A stretch of 32,821 nt of DNA from an uncultured cyanobacterium (GCA_913047395.1 CAJWUF010000011.1:1-32821), one strand, 5' to 3'. Shown: positions 1 through 10,118, counted from the stretch's first letter. Numbers and translations are program-made. Notes: generated by a model from the sequence alone, not told the origin.

Positions 1-558
1 AAGAACTCTAGATAATCAAATTTAAAAATTTTTTATAATCAAACTAAAACCTCGGGCCAAGCATTTCAGTTGATCATGACTATGATTTCAATAATCAAGA
101 ATTAGCTTTACTTAACTGATTCGTGGATTCGCGGGGTGAACAGCAATGCAGCGGAGGCAACCCTTATCGACAGGTCGCTCAAGGGGCCATAGGCGGTTTG
201 ATCGACAGGAAGGCCGAAAAGTGCCCTCAGAAGCTATACAGAGGCTTTCTCAAAGCCTCTGAGACACCGTTTTGGCATGTGGAGGTTCGCTCAAGTTCAT
301 TGGATTTTTATTGAAGTCAATGCAAGAACGCCACCAGCCAGGTCGGTCTGTTGTGATCAAGCTTCACCAAATGTTTTTGGATTCATATTTTCAGGAAAAG
401 TGGCGTTTCGCTGAAAACCCTCTTCAGAACAGGTCATCGATGCCTAATACGCTCTGCCTAGGTAGATGAGCCTGCCGACGTACTGGCACATTTTTCGCCG
501 AGATGGTTGACGAATGATGGGGTATAGGACTTAAAGGTCAATCAGAGATGCCTCCTCA
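1..558. other. Gene-free region upstream of the small acidic protein gene
   Basis: No convincing gene lies here. Two short open frames (123-314 and 272-469, plus strand) overlap each other and have composition unlike a real protein. The first 120 bases are very AT-rich, with a TATAAT box at 34-39 and the nonamer ATAATCAAA at both 12-20 and 35-43. From about 120 to 470 the sequence becomes more GC-rich and holds a perfect hairpin at 239-261. No tRNA or rRNA signature was seen. It could be the tail of an intergenic region, a decayed gene or a small RNA locus; the sequence alone does not decide. Confidence 0.5.
239..261. terminator. Perfect 10-bp hairpin, terminator-like or structured RNA
   Basis: CAGAGGCTTT (239-248) and AAAGCCTCTG (252-261) are exact reverse complements around a CTC loop. 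On the plus strand a short TTTT tract follows only at 270-273, so it is not a textbook Rho-independent terminator in that direction. An upstream CTCAGA (226-231) could compete for TCTGAG (258-263), which would allow an alternative fold. No gene end lies immediately upstream within the window. Confidence 0.4.
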
Positions 559-795
559 ATGGATTGGGAGTTCACAGAAGACGCCGCCTTCCTTGCTCTT
601 TGCGATGCCTTTCGCGAGAGCGGTGAATCATCGGCTATCGAGTTCCTGGCCAATGGTGAGGGTGCTTTTCATTTTCATGAGCTAACGCAGAACGCGGCCG
701 GAGAGGGAGTTGACCTAAGTGATTCAGAATCACTAGAGGAATTTCAGCAAGAAGTCATAGATACAGTGGAGAAGCTCTGTCAGGAATTAATTTAG
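559..795 (+). CDS. Small acidic conserved-type hypothetical protein (78 aa)
   Basis: I do not recognise a named family. The protein is very acidic, with 20 Asp/Glu against 2 Lys/Arg, and has no membrane segment or signal peptide. The C-terminal third (residues about 55-78) looks like an amphipathic helix. Codon use and composition fit a real gene, and the frame stays open from the ATG at 559 to TAA. An ATG at 548 is out of frame, so 559 is the natural start; no clear Shine-Dalgarno sequence precedes it. It converges on metH with 61 bases between them. A role in binding a basic partner is possible, but nothing in the sequence shows it. Confidence 0.6.
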   Translation: MDWEFTEDAAFLALCDAFRESGESSAIEFLANGEGAFHFHELTQNAAGEGVDLSDSESLEEFQQEVIDTVEKLCQELI

Positions 796-834
796 AGTTA
801 TACATCTAGCTCCGAATTGATATTCGTAGCTAGC

Positions 835-852
835 GTACTTATTAATGAGTAC
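835..852. repeat. Near-palindrome between convergent gene ends
   Basis: GTACT (835-839) and AGTAC (848-852) are inverted repeats around a centre that is itself nearly palindromic (ATTAAT). It sits between the stop of the small acidic gene and the stop of metH. The position suits a two-way transcription stop, but there is no long T-run on either strand, so this is only suggestive. Confidence 0.25.
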
Positions 853-856
853 AAAT

Positions 857-3800
857 TTAAACGCTAAAATACTTTGCTTGGCTATGTAGAGCAATAATAG
901 CTGTAGTACTTTGCTCGGGTTCTAATTGATCATTTGCATCCATTTTTAGTTCTATCCGTTCAGCACCTAACCATTGGAGTTGTTGTCTTGAGTCACCTAA
1001 ATTTGGACATGCTGGATAGCCAAAGGAAAAGCGACAACCTCTGTACCTCTGAGCAAGAATTTCGTTTATTGCCTGTGGTTCAAGATTCCCAAAACCACAT
1101 TCACAACGAATACGAGCATGCGACCACTCAGCTAATGCTTCGGCCAACTGTACAGTTAATCCATGGAAAAATAGATAATCAGTATAAACATCTGCATCAA
1201 ATAATGTCTGGGCGAAAATGGTGCATTCCTTACCCATTGTTACAGCTTGCATAGGTAGGATATCAGTTGGTTTTCCATCTTTAAGGTCATTATAAAAATC
1301 AGAAATGCAGTAGTGCCTGCCTCCACGTTGTCTAGGTAGATTAAAACTGCCAATTGGATTTATACCCTCATTGTCAAATACGATTAACGAGTTTCCTTCT
1401 CTTCCGCAAGGAAAATATCCGTATGCAACCGCGGGCTGCAAGAGGTCTTCTTCCTTTATTCGATTAATCCAGCTAAGTAGGACTGGTACTGCGTTGTCTT
1501 CTAGGTATTTCTCATATTCACCACGACTCTGGTTATTCGACTTTCGCATTTGCCACTGACCTTTAAAAAGAGCATTACGGTCTAAATATTTGATAATCTC
1601 ATCGATAGGTATCTGATCAGCTTTTAGGACTTTTGAGCCGATAAAGGGTGCGGTAATTGGATCTTCTGTAGACACCTCAATTGATCTATCGGTTGATATA
1701 TTTACTGATTTAGAGTTATTAGTCTTTGGTTCACTTACGTTATCATTTTTATTATTAGTTGCCTCTTGATTTGATTGCTCACCAAGTATCAAACCATCTG
1801 GTGTTCCGTCAAGAAATCCTTTGATGTCATCCCAGCGGTTATTCTTGCAAGCAGCCACATAGGAGTCCATGAAGCGGAGATCCGTGAAAGCATCCTTCCC
1901 GTAGATAACCTTTCCATTATATGAACTGCTGCAATCATTATTGACAAATCTAGGAGTAAGAGCAGCGCCTCCTAGTATTACGGGGACGGTAATGCCAGCA
2001 TCGTTAAATTCTTTTAGATTACTCTTCATAAATGCTGTTGATTTTACGAGAAGCCCACTCATGGCGATGCAATCGGCATTGTAAGTTTTTTGTGCTTGGA
2101 TAATCGCCGCGCTATCTTGCTTAATTCCTAAATTAATAACTTCATATCCATTATTTGTTAAGATTATATCAACAAGATTTTTGCCTATATCATGTACATC
2201 TCCTTTTACTGTTGCTATAAGGAATTTAGCCTTTGAGTTATTGCCGCCACTAGACTTATCCATATGTGGCTCAAGATATGCAACAGCAGACTTCATAGTT
2301 TGGGCTGACTGGAGAACGAATGGAAGTTGCATTTGTCCAGATCCAAATAGTTCGCCAACTACCTTCATTCCTTCAAGAAGGAATGTGTTTACGATCTGCA
2401 GGGGCTGATAAGTGTGCAGCGCTTCATCAAGAGCTTGATCAAGACCTACTCTTTCACCATCGATAATAAATTGCTTAAGACGTTCCTCTATAGGTAAATC
2501 GGCCAATGAAGGACCGGAAGCCCTTGCCTCTTTAGTGCTAACTCCTTCAAAAAGTTTAGTCAACTCTGTCAAAGGGTCATATGTGCATAAGTCTTTTTCA
2601 AAGCCTCTTAAATCGTGTATTAGATCTCGACATATACGTTGGTGTTGTTCACTTATTTTGCTAAGCGGTAGAATCTTAGATGGTGATATTATCGCTGCAT
2701 CCATACCGGCTTCGCAGCAGTCATTTAGGAATACCGAATTCAGTGTAATCCGTGCTGCAGGAGAGAGTCCAAAACTTATATTAGATACACCCAGTACTAC
2801 ATGTGCACCATGAAGTTCATTTCTGATCAGCCGAATAGCCTCTATAGTTTCTGATGCATTTTTACGGTCTTCCTCAATACCAGTGGATATAGGAAGTGCT
2901 AATGGATCATAAAATATTTCATGCGCAGGAATACCAAATTTAATAGCTGCCTGGTAAGCACGTTTGGCAATCTCGAGTTTCTTTTTTGCAGTTCTAGCCA
3001 TACCTTGTTCATCTATGGTACCAATGACTATTCCAGCTCCATACTCCTTAGCGATTGTTAATACCTGATAGAACCGTTCCTCACCATCCTCATAATTTGT
3101 TGAATTCAGGATGCATTTGCCACCAGCAATCTTTAGGCCAGCCTCCATCTTCTCCCATTCTGTTGAATCAAGCATCAAGGGTAGATTGATGTTGGTTACA
3201 AGTCTGCTCACCATCTCATGCATGTCATTTATCCCATCACGTCCTACATAATCGACATTGACATCAAGAACATGTGCATTCTCTTTTAGTTGTCCACGAG
3301 CTACAGCAACTAGGCCATCCCAATCTTCGCTATTTAGTAGGTCCCTTACTTTCTTAGAGCCGCTTGCATTAAGACGTTCTCCAATGATTAAGAATGAATT
3401 ATCCTGGTGATATGGTGTAACTCCATAAAGAGAGGCTGCTGAGGGTTCATATCCAAATAATGTTCTCTTTTCTACATCCTTACCACGACGGCAAGGGCGT
3501 TCTGCTGCTCGCATTTCTCTAGCAAGTTCTGCCAATGCCGAAATATGTGCAGGAGTCGTTCCACAACATCCTCCAATGACCTGAACACCTAGATCCTCAA
3601 CGAAGTGCATAAGTTGCATCTTTAATTCCAAAGGCTGCAATCTGTAATGAGCAACACCACCTACATTTTCTGGCAATCCAGCATTCGGTATGCAACTAAT
3701 ATGGAATGGACAATGATTAGATAAATACTGAATATGTTCCTTCATCTGTTCTGGTCCTGTTGCGCAGTTCAGACCGAGAATGTCTATCGGGAAAGGTTCT

Positions 3801-4477
3801 AGTATTGAAACAACAGCAGAAATGTCAGAACCAACAAGCATGGTGCCTGTAGTCTCCATTGTTACAGAAACCATTAAAGGACGACGTTCACCTAATTTTA
3901 AAAATGCAGATTCAACACCTTGTAAAGCAGCCTTTATCTGCAAAACGTCCTGACATGTTTCAATAATAAATAGGTCAACATCTCCAGCTAATAATCCCTC
4001 TGCTTGTTCTTGATATGAATCACGCATTGCATCAAAATCAATATGACCAAGAGTTGGCAATTTTGTAGTTGGGCCCATTGACCCTGCTACAAATCTTGGC
4101 TGCTCAGGTGTGCTGAACTTATCAGCAATTTCCTTTGCCAACTGTGCTGATTTCTTATTTATTTCATATGCGAATTCTTCTAATTCATATTCTGCAAGTA
4201 CGATTGACGCTGCTCCGAAGGAATTTGTCTCGATAACGTCGCACCCTGCTTCAAGGAAAAGACGATGTACCTCTTGTACCGCATCTGGTCTTGTTAGGAC
4301 TAGATGTTCGTTGCACCCCTCTAGTGCTACGCCGCCAAAATCATCTGCAGTAAGTTCTAGGCCCTGCAGAGATGTGCCGGTAGCTCCATCGAAAACTAAT
4401 ACCGGTCGCTCTGGGGAGTAGAGGCGAGCAAGAAAAGCCGAATCAGTTTTCTTGACTTCCAGGCTCTCTGATGCCAT
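857..4477 (-). CDS. metH: Cobalamin-dependent methionine synthase
   Basis: Transfers a methyl group from methyltetrahydrofolate through cobalamin to homocysteine, giving methionine in the cytoplasm. All four MetH modules are visible, numbered from the ATG at 4477 (1206 aa). The homocysteine domain (about 15-330) has zinc cysteines in NCATGP (C238) and GGCCGTTP (C304, C305). The pterin-binding domain (about 355-620) begins at [11 protein letters not shown]. The B12 cap and Rossmann domains (about 660-890) carry DVHDIG (760-765), whose His is the lower cobalt ligand, plus SGLLVKST and GGAALTPR. The activation domain (about 935-1206) has [10 protein letters not shown], the family's S-adenosylmethionine site. 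A GTG 12 bases upstream (4489) is an alternative start. An Asn/Ser/Lys-rich stretch (about 900-930) links the B12 and activation domains. It lies 68 bases downstream of ilvE and probably shares its transcript. Confidence 0.97.
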   Translation of the reverse strand: MASESLEVKKTDSAFLARLYSPERPVLVFDGATGTSLQGLELTADDFGGVALEGCNEHLVLTRPDAVQEVHRLFLEAGCDVIETNSFGAASIVLAEYELEEFAYEINKKSAQLAKEIADKFSTPEQPRFVAGSMGPTTKLPTLGHIDFDAMRDSYQEQAEGLLAGDVDLFIIETCQDVLQIKAALQGVESAFLKLGERRPLMVSVTMETTGTMLVGSDISAVVSILEPFPIDILGLNCATGPEQMKEHIQYLSNHCPFHISCIPNAGLPENVGGVAHYRLQPLELKMQLMHFVEDLGVQVIGGCCGTTPAHISALAELAREMRAAERPCRRGKDVEKRTLFGYEPSAASLYGVTPYHQDNSFLIIGERLNASGSKKVRDLLNSEDWDGLVAVARGQLKENAHVLDVNVDYVGRDGINDMHEMVSRLVTNINLPLMLDSTEWEKMEAGLKIAGGKCILNSTNYEDGEERFYQVLTIAKEYGAGIVIGTIDEQGMARTAKKKLEIAKRAYQAAIKFGIPAHEIFYDPLALPISTGIEEDRKNASETIEAIRLIRNELHGAHVVLGVSNISFGLSPAARITLNSVFLNDCCEAGMDAAIISPSKILPLSKISEQHQRICRDLIHDLRGFEKDLCTYDPLTELTKLFEGVSTKEARASGPSLADLPIEERLKQFIIDGERVGLDQALDEALHTYQPLQIVNTFLLEGMKVVGELFGSGQMQLPFVLQSAQTMKSAVAYLEPHMDKSSGGNNSKAKFLIATVKGDVHDIGKNLVDIILTNNGYEVINLGIKQDSAAIIQAQKTYNADCIAMSGLLVKSTAFMKSNLKEFNDAGITVPVILGGAALTPRFVNNDCSSSYNGKVIYGKDAFTDLRFMDSYVAACKNNRWDDIKGFLDGTPDGLILGEQSNQEATNNKNDNVSEPKTNNSKSVNISTDRSIEVSTEDPITAPFIGSKVLKADQIPIDEIIKYLDRNALFKGQWQMRKSNNQSRGEYEKYLEDNAVPVLLSWINRIKEEDLLQPAVAYGYFPCGREGNSLIVFDNEGINPIGSFNLPRQRGGRHYCISDFYNDLKDGKPTDILPMQAVTMGKECTIFAQTLFDADVYTDYLFFHGLTVQLAEALAEWSHARIRCECGFGNLEPQAINEILAQRYRGCRFSFGYPACPNLGDSRQQLQWLGAERIELKMDANDQLEPEQSTTAIIALHSQAKYFSV

Positions 4478-4545
4478 CGAGTTGTTCACGTCTTGGCGTG
4501 ATCCTAGATAGCTACCTGCTTACAGCCATGAAGATCTCTTTAAAT

Positions 4546-5466
4546 TCATTGATTGCTCAAGGCAATGCGCGTGATCCAATGCTCATAATCCTTGTCGCGT
4601 CCTTCCGTAATCTCTATGAGACGCTCACGTAAGGCATTCATGACCGGTCGCTCCGTTGCTAAGGCGGTCGATTCAAGCTTCCTTATTGGCGTTATTTTTG
4701 CGGCCGTACCTGTAAGGAATACCTCATCAGCGATAAAAAGCTCTGTTTTGTCAACTGGTCGCTCTATCACGGGTATACCCATCGCATTGGCAAGTTCGAT
4801 AACACTTGCACGGGTGATCCCTTCCAGTATGTCTTGATCAACACCAGGTGTTATTAACTGTCCATCCCTTACAAGAAAGAGGTTCATGCCGCTAGCCTCA
4901 CTGATCTTTCCTCTGCTGTTTAGTAGCAATGCTTCGTCGAATCCACTTAATACCGCTTCTGTTTTGGCTAGCGAACTAGTGATATAGGCGCCACTAATCT
5001 TGCCTCTAAGAGGTAGAGATCTGTCCTCTTGACGTGTAAAGCTGCTAATTCGACAGCTGACTCCTTCTGGTGACAAGTAGTCGCCTAGTTCGAGTCCATA
5101 GATAAAGAAATCTGTCTCGATGTTGTGTAGACGCGGGGCTATTCCCAGATCACTTGTATAAACAAATGGTCGAAGGTAGATAGGTGTTTTTGGCCTATTT
5201 ACCTTGAGAATTGACTCCAGAGCAGCAATTATTTTCGCTTCACTTAGTTCAGTCAGCAACAAGCGAGCACTTTGACTTAGGCGCCTTGCATGTCGATCTG
5301 CTCTGAAGAGCAAAATTGAGTTGCTGTTTTGAGGATCAGGTATAGCCCGCATCCCTCCGAATGCACCCGTCCCGTAGTGCAAGGCATGAGTGGCGATCGA
5401 GACCTTGGCGTCTTCGAATGGAACGCATTTCCCCTGGAACCAGGCATAAGGCAGGAACTGATGCAT
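4546..5466 (-). CDS. ilvE: Branched-chain amino acid aminotransferase (fold-type IV PLP enzyme)
   Basis: Catalyses the last step of valine, leucine and isoleucine synthesis, moving the amino group from glutamate to the branched-chain 2-oxo acid with pyridoxal phosphate. The 306-residue length is normal for the bacterial family. Visible motifs are HALHYGTGAFGGMR near residues 27-40, the likely PLP lysine K156 in RGKISGAY, the EASGMNLF segment starting at E190, and LTGTAAKI (251-258), which contacts the cofactor phosphate. The ATG at 5466 gives the expected N-terminus. D-amino acid transaminase and aminodeoxychorismate lyase share the fold, but the overall pattern fits IlvE best. It is the first gene of a leftward ilvE-metH pair and diverges from cobN across 78 bases. 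Confidence 0.92.
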   Translation of the reverse strand: MHQFLPYAWFQGKCVPFEDAKVSIATHALHYGTGAFGGMRAIPDPQNSNSILLFRADRHARRLSQSARLLLTELSEAKIIAALESILKVNRPKTPIYLRPFVYTSDLGIAPRLHNIETDFFIYGLELGDYLSPEGVSCRISSFTRQEDRSLPLRGKISGAYITSSLAKTEAVLSGFDEALLLNSRGKISEASGMNLFLVRDGQLITPGVDQDILEGITRASVIELANAMGIPVIERPVDKTELFIADEVFLTGTAAKITPIRKLESTALATERPVMNALRERLIEITEGRDKDYEHWITRIALSNQ

Positions 5467-5544
5467 TACTGGATAGGGACCTAATCTCTAGATTTTCTCA
5501 CCACCTCGACTCAATCCAGCAATTCTTCGCCAGTAAATGAGCTA
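5467..5544. promoter_or_regulatory. Divergent promoter region between ilvE and cobN
   Basis: This 78-base gap must hold or border the start signals for both the leftward ilvE-metH pair and rightward cobN. It is too short for a cobalamin riboswitch, and none of the B12-box features were seen. No strong -10/-35 pair stands out by eye. Confidence 0.35.
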
Positions 5545-8500
5545 ATGCATCGACTAGCAAGCCTGCCAGGAGATGGTCCATTAGAGGATGTGCTGCTCGT
5601 AGAACAGCCATCAGCACCAATCCTTCTGTTGACCAGTGCAAGAACTGATATCGCAACACTTGCTTCTGTTCTGGATCTTCAAGAACAGCACGGCTGGAAA
5701 AATCGAATCCGTGCACTGCCATTAACAGCTCTCGATCATCCTGCGCAGGTTGATCACTATCTAGCCACTACGGCATCAAAAGCAAAGTTGATTGTCGTCC
5801 GTCTTCTAGGGGGACGAGGGCACTGGAGCTACGGGCTTGAACAGCTGAGCTTGTGGAAAGAGGGAGATGCTCAACGTGAGCTCCTTATTCTCGCGGGCAC
5901 TATTGATCAGGATTTAGAGCTTCATGCCCTCGGTAGTTACCCCATACCTTTGGCTGATCGACTGGCTCTGCTCATGCGAGAAGGCGGTGTTGAAAATATG
6001 TTGATGCTTCTTGATGTGTTTGACGATCTTTTTAATGACAAGCCTCTAACGCTCGATCACATCAAAGTCAAAGCCATGGCTGATCCTGCACCTTGGGATT
6101 GGCAATCAGAATCAGGGCCCAAGGTGGGAGTAGTGCTCTATCGAGCACTTTTTCAAGCTGGTGACTTAGCTTTCCCTAAAGCTATTAATCAGAAACTTCG
6201 TGATCGAGGGCTGGTTCCACGAGCTATCTGGGTCAGTAGCCTTAGGGATCCAGCGGTACAAAAGGGTGTTGCCCACCTGTTTAAGCAACAAAATGTAGAA
6301 GCTGTTCTGACGACGACCTCATTCGCCTCTGTGCAGTTTGAACAGGTAGGTCTTGGTTCGGTCCTATGGGATGAACTTGACGTACCTGTTTTGCAGGTAC
6401 TTAGCAGTGGTCGCCCGCGACAGGAGTGGATAGATAGCAGCAGAGGTCTTGATCCGCTTGATCTTTCTCTACAGGTCGTTCTACCAGAACTTGATGGACG
6501 CATTACAACTCGTCCAGGGGCCTTTCGCTCTATTCAACAGACACATGACTCTCTTTCAACAGTTGTTCAAGGAATGGAGCCCGATGATGGCGGTCTTAAC
6601 TGGACAGCAGATCATCTAAAGAACTGGATCAAGCTTCGACAAGCTCAACCATCACAACGACGCATTGCGCTTGTTTTAGCAAATTACCCTATCCGGGATG
6701 GTCGAATAGCTAACGGAGTTGGGCTCGATACTCCTGCTAGTACAGCCTCAATCTTGAAATGGTTGCAGGAAAGCGGACATGAGCTTGGTTCTGATGCAAT
6801 TCCGGCTGATGGTCAAGAGTTGATGAAATGCCTGCTCAGTTCACGTACCAATGACCCAGAGAGTCAAAATCGACCAGCGCTTTCATATCTATCGCTTTCT
6901 CAATACTTGAGCTGGTGGGATTCATTACCAGCGAATTCCGTCGAACCTATTTTGAAAAGATGGGGTTCACCGGAGCAGGCGATTGATCTGGAAGCTGATG
7001 GTTTCCCTATACATGGCATCAGCTTTAAAAATGTCGTAGTACTAATCCAACCAAGTCGTGGTTATGACAGTGATGAAATTTCAGATTTACATTCTCCCGA
7101 TCTACCTCCACCTCATCGATACCTAGCCCAATACCTATGGATTAGCCAAGTCCATAGATCTAATTTATTGGTACATATTGGCAAGCATGGCAGTGTTGAA
7201 TGGCTGCCCGGTAAGGGTGTGGGACTCAGTGATTCGTGCTATCCGAATCTTGCGCTAGGACCTTTACCTAATGTTTATCCCTTCATAGTCAATGATCCAG
7301 GAGAAGGCTCTCAGGCCAAAAGAAGAAGCCAAGCTGTGATAATCGATCACCTCACACCACCACTTGGCCGTGCTGGGCTACATGGCGATTTACTAAAGAT
7401 TGAAGTTTTGCTAGATGAATATGTTGAGGCAAATCAGTTAGGTGCTGAAAGGGTCTATATTATTGAGTCAAAATTGATTAATCTGCTAGAGAAGAATAAC
7501 TGGCCTGGTTTACCCAAGGTATTAGACGAATCAAAAGAGAGTAGGAGATTATTGCAAAAGAGTTTTGACAATGCTGAAACCTACCTCTGTGAACTCAAAG
7601 AATCTCAGATAAGAACAGGTCTGCATCACTTTGGCAAGGCACCTACCCACAAGGCCGCCCTTGAGCTATTACTTGCAATTGCCCGAGCACCATCTAATGA
7701 TCAACCTGGCTTAACACAATCAGTTGCCACCAAAATTGGTCTGGAGCTAGATCCTTGGTCCGACGAGGAGGGTGAGATAATCTCTAGCCATGACAAGAAT
7801 ATACTAATCAAGTTCGGCCTAGAACCTCCCCGTAGGATTGGAGATGCTGTTGCTTGGATTGAAGAGCAAACTCTGATTCTATTAGATATTCTTCTTGTAC
7901 AATCAAATGAACAAGATACAAATATCAACCATAAACTACTAATTGAGCCATTGAGGAATTGGCTTAATTCTTCAAATTACGATCCTCATTTAAAACTTAT
8001 CAAACAAGATCTCTGGCCTCGGCTTATGGCCTGCGCAGAGAAGGAACAATATGCTTTTATCAACGCTGTATCGGGTAGGCGCATAACTAGTGGTCCTTCT
8101 GGTGCGCCTACACGTGGCAAACCAGAAGTACTACCTACTGGCAGGAATTTTTATTCAGTTGATCTCAGAGGACTGCCAACAGAGGCCGCCTGGGACCTAG
8201 GCAAGCGAAGTGCTGAACAGTTGCTGGACTTGCACCTTCTAGAGCAAGGTGAGCATTTAACTCATTTAGCCCTCTCTGTATGGGGAACAGCAACTATGCG
8301 TAATGGTGGAGAAGATATAGCCCAGTTATTAGCGTTAATTGGAGTTCGACCAGTATGGGATGGTCCGAGTCGGAGAATGGTCGGTTTAGATGTTATTCCA
8401 ATAAGCCTTCTCGGGCGTCCAAGGGTAGATGTAATCCTGCGAATATCAGGACTCTTTAGAGATGCCTTCCCGCAGCTTATTGGCTGGGTGAATAAAGCAC

Positions 8501-9306
8501 AAATACTCGTATCTAATTTAAAGGAAGACGCTAAATGGAACCCCCTAGCTGAAATTACACGTCAGAAAGGTCCTCAGGGCCGTGTATATGGATCAGCCCC
8601 CGGAGCATATGGAGCAGGTCTTCAAGCATTGATTGACTCAGGATCCTGGAATAATCGAGCAGATCTTGGGGAGTCTTATCTTGCTTGGAGCCAATGGCGA
8701 TACAGCGGTGAGTCGGATCCAACTTTAGATCGAGATGGACTCGAACGAGGTCTGCAAAATGTTCAGGTAGTTCTTCACAACCAAGACAACCGAGAGCATG
8801 ATCTATTGGACTCAGATGACTATTACCAGTTTCATGGGGGACTAGCAGCTGCTGTGGAATTGACCTCTGGGCAGCGACCTGATCTTTGGTTTGGTGATCA
8901 TTCACGCAGGGATCGACCGAGAATGCGACCACTTGAACAAGAAATAGACAAAGTTGTACGAAGCCGCTTGTTAAATCCTCGTTGGATCGATGGAATGAAG
9001 CAGCACGGCTACAAGGGAGCTTTTGAAATGGGTGCAAGCCTTGATTACCTGTTCGCCTATGACGCAGCTACAGATCTGGTTCCCGATTGGTGTTACAAAG
9101 CTCTGTATGAGCATTGGCTAGAAAATAAAGCAGTTCAAGATTTTCTTAGTGATAAAAATCCTTGGGTTCTTAGAGACATGGCCGAACGTTTGCTTGAGGC
9201 TGCAAATCGAGGCATGTGGAATTCAGCAGATCAGCGTGAATTGATCTCACTTAGAGAAATTGTGAATACAAGTGAAGCAAAGATCGAAACAAATCAACTT
9301 AACTGA
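5545..9306 (+). CDS. cobN: Aerobic cobaltochelatase large subunit CobN
   Basis: Large subunit of the chelatase that inserts cobalt into the corrin ring during B12 or pseudo-B12 synthesis, working with AAA+ chelatase subunits that cyanobacteria usually share with magnesium chelatase. The 1253-residue length fits CobN. The family core is clear: HIGKHGSVEWLPGK (544-557), LGPLPNVYPF, DPGEGSQAKRR (584-594), DHLTPPLGRAGLHGD, then toward the C-terminus RVDVILRISGLFRDAFP and RVYGSAPGAYGAGL. These are closer to CobN than to the related chlorophyll subunit ChlH, which is longer and has a different C-terminal half. The ATG start matches the N-terminus I remember for picocyanobacterial CobN. Nearby metH is a consumer of the product, though the two are on opposite strands. 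It converges with the PHP gene across about 158 AT-rich bases. Confidence 0.93.
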   Translation: MHRLASLPGDGPLEDVLLVEQPSAPILLLTSARTDIATLASVLDLQEQHGWKNRIRALPLTALDHPAQVDHYLATTASKAKLIVVRLLGGRGHWSYGLEQLSLWKEGDAQRELLILAGTIDQDLELHALGSYPIPLADRLALLMREGGVENMLMLLDVFDDLFNDKPLTLDHIKVKAMADPAPWDWQSESGPKVGVVLYRALFQAGDLAFPKAINQKLRDRGLVPRAIWVSSLRDPAVQKGVAHLFKQQNVEAVLTTTSFASVQFEQVGLGSVLWDELDVPVLQVLSSGRPRQEWIDSSRGLDPLDLSLQVVLPELDGRITTRPGAFRSIQQTHDSLSTVVQGMEPDDGGLNWTADHLKNWIKLRQAQPSQRRIALVLANYPIRDGRIANGVGLDTPASTASILKWLQESGHELGSDAIPADGQELMKCLLSSRTNDPESQNRPALSYLSLSQYLSWWDSLPANSVEPILKRWGSPEQAIDLEADGFPIHGISFKNVVVLIQPSRGYDSDEISDLHSPDLPPPHRYLAQYLWISQVHRSNLLVHIGKHGSVEWLPGKGVGLSDSCYPNLALGPLPNVYPFIVNDPGEGSQAKRRSQAVIIDHLTPPLGRAGLHGDLLKIEVLLDEYVEANQLGAERVYIIESKLINLLEKNNWPGLPKVLDESKESRRLLQKSFDNAETYLCELKESQIRTGLHHFGKAPTHKAALELLLAIARAPSNDQPGLTQSVATKIGLELDPWSDEEGEIISSHDKNILIKFGLEPPRRIGDAVAWIEEQTLILLDILLVQSNEQDTNINHKLLIEPLRNWLNSSNYDPHLKLIKQDLWPRLMACAEKEQYAFINAVSGRRITSGPSGAPTRGKPEVLPTGRNFYSVDLRGLPTEAAWDLGKRSAEQLLDLHLLEQGEHLTHLALSVWGTATMRNGGEDIAQLLALIGVRPVWDGPSRRMVGLDVIPISLLGRPRVDVILRISGLFRDAFPQLIGWVNKAQILVSNLKEDAKWNPLAEITRQKGPQGRVYGSAPGAYGAGLQALIDSGSWNNRADLGESYLAWSQWRYSGESDPTLDRDGLERGLQNVQVVLHNQDNREHDLLDSDDYYQFHGGLAAAVELTSGQRPDLWFGDHSRRDRPRMRPLEQEIDKVVRSRLLNPRWIDGMKQHGYKGAFEMGASLDYLFAYDAATDLVPDWCYKALYEHWLENKAVQDFLSDKNPWVLRDMAERLLEAANRGMWNSADQRELISLREIVNTSEAKIETNQLN

Positions 9307-9464
9307 TGATTTTATAATTAATTTAAGCAGTTTCGGTTATGTGATTTAATCTCCTTATGTTGATTTAATAACCAATATACAAATTTATATAGATTTAAGT
9401 CATTTTGGTAATTTGAAGTATAAACCAATCAAAAATGAAAATAAACGAAGTCACAATCATCAGG

Positions 9465-10118
9465 TTAACGACCGCTAAGATCAAACCCATGCGTATCAGT
9501 ACCACAGGTGCTTAACAGACCAAGATCCTTCAACTGTTGATCAATGGCCTCACAAATAAGTGGCGTCGGACGCCACTTAGAGAGACAATCGTAGTCATAC
9601 CAGGCTTCCCCACCATCAAAACCAATATCAGAGGCAGTGCTAATTAGCTCAGTATGACCAATACGATACCGAGCCGGATGAGCGAGTACAGCTAAACCAC
9701 TAGCTTGATGAATTGCCTTAAGAACCACTTCAGCTCGTAGAGATTGGCCAATGGCTGAATCATTTTGGCTATAAGGGTGAAGAGATTGGTGACCAATCTC
9801 AAAACCAAGTGCCAGTACATGGACAAGACAACCTTTAAGCAGGCAACTTATCTCTATGCCACTCCAAAGGGTTGGGACTTGTAAACCTTTGTTTAATTGA
9901 ATATCAAGCCAATCCTTCATCAACTGGTATGCCTGAGTGTTGTGGTGATCCGTTACGGCTAGGTGCTTTATGCCTCTTTCCGTAGCCTGAGATATTAATT
10001 GCAGGGGCTCTAGGCTCCCATCACTGAATGTGGTGTGGCAGTGAAAATTAAGAATATTTGGACAACTTTCAGGGCCAGTAGCCAAGAGGATTCGACTGAG
10101 TGGATGTTTATCATTCAT
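9465..10118 (-). CDS. PHP-domain metal-dependent phosphoesterase
   Basis: A stand-alone PHP domain, related to the bacterial TrpH/YciV (RNase AM) proteins that remove phosphate or 5' nucleotides in a metal-dependent way. From the ATG at 10118 the protein has 217 residues. Metal-ligand motifs are visible in order: HCH (26-28) with TFSDGS, TDHHNT (57-61), the Glu of SGIEIS (89), LAHPARYR (147) and GTDTHG near the end (D208, H210). The true substrate (3',5'-pAp, short RNA or another phosphoester) cannot be read from sequence. A longer frame to 10172 would overlap hemJ by 62 bases. The ATG at 10118 overlaps the hemJ stop by 8 bases (ATGAATGA), a typical coupling arrangement, so I chose it. Confidence 0.82.
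   Translation of the reverse strand: MNDKHPLSRILLATGPESCPNILNFHCHTTFSDGSLEPLQLISQATERGIKHLAVTDHHNTQAYQLMKDWLDIQLNKGLQVPTLWSGIEISCLLKGCLVHVLALGFEIGHQSLHPYSQNDSAIGQSLRAEVVLKAIHQASGLAVLAHPARYRIGHTELISTASDIGFDGGEAWYDYDCLSKWRPTPLICEAIDQQLKDLGLLSTCGTDTHGFDLSGR

Noticed and set aside
123-469. Two overlapping short plus-strand frames in the first 558 bases
   Set aside because: They overlap each other in different frames, have no recognisable features, and run through a perfect hairpin; more likely non-coding.
5467-5544. Cobalamin riboswitch ahead of cobN or ilvE-metH
   Set aside because: The gap is only 78 bases and shows none of the conserved B12-box features.
8555-9037. Antisense 160-residue frame within cobN
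   Set aside because: It lies fully inside strongly conserved cobN coding sequence and has no family features.
5545-9306. Magnesium chelatase subunit ChlH as the identity of this gene
   Set aside because: Length and the C-terminal motifs (RISGLFRDAFP, GSAPGAYGAGL) fit CobN; ChlH is longer and differs there.
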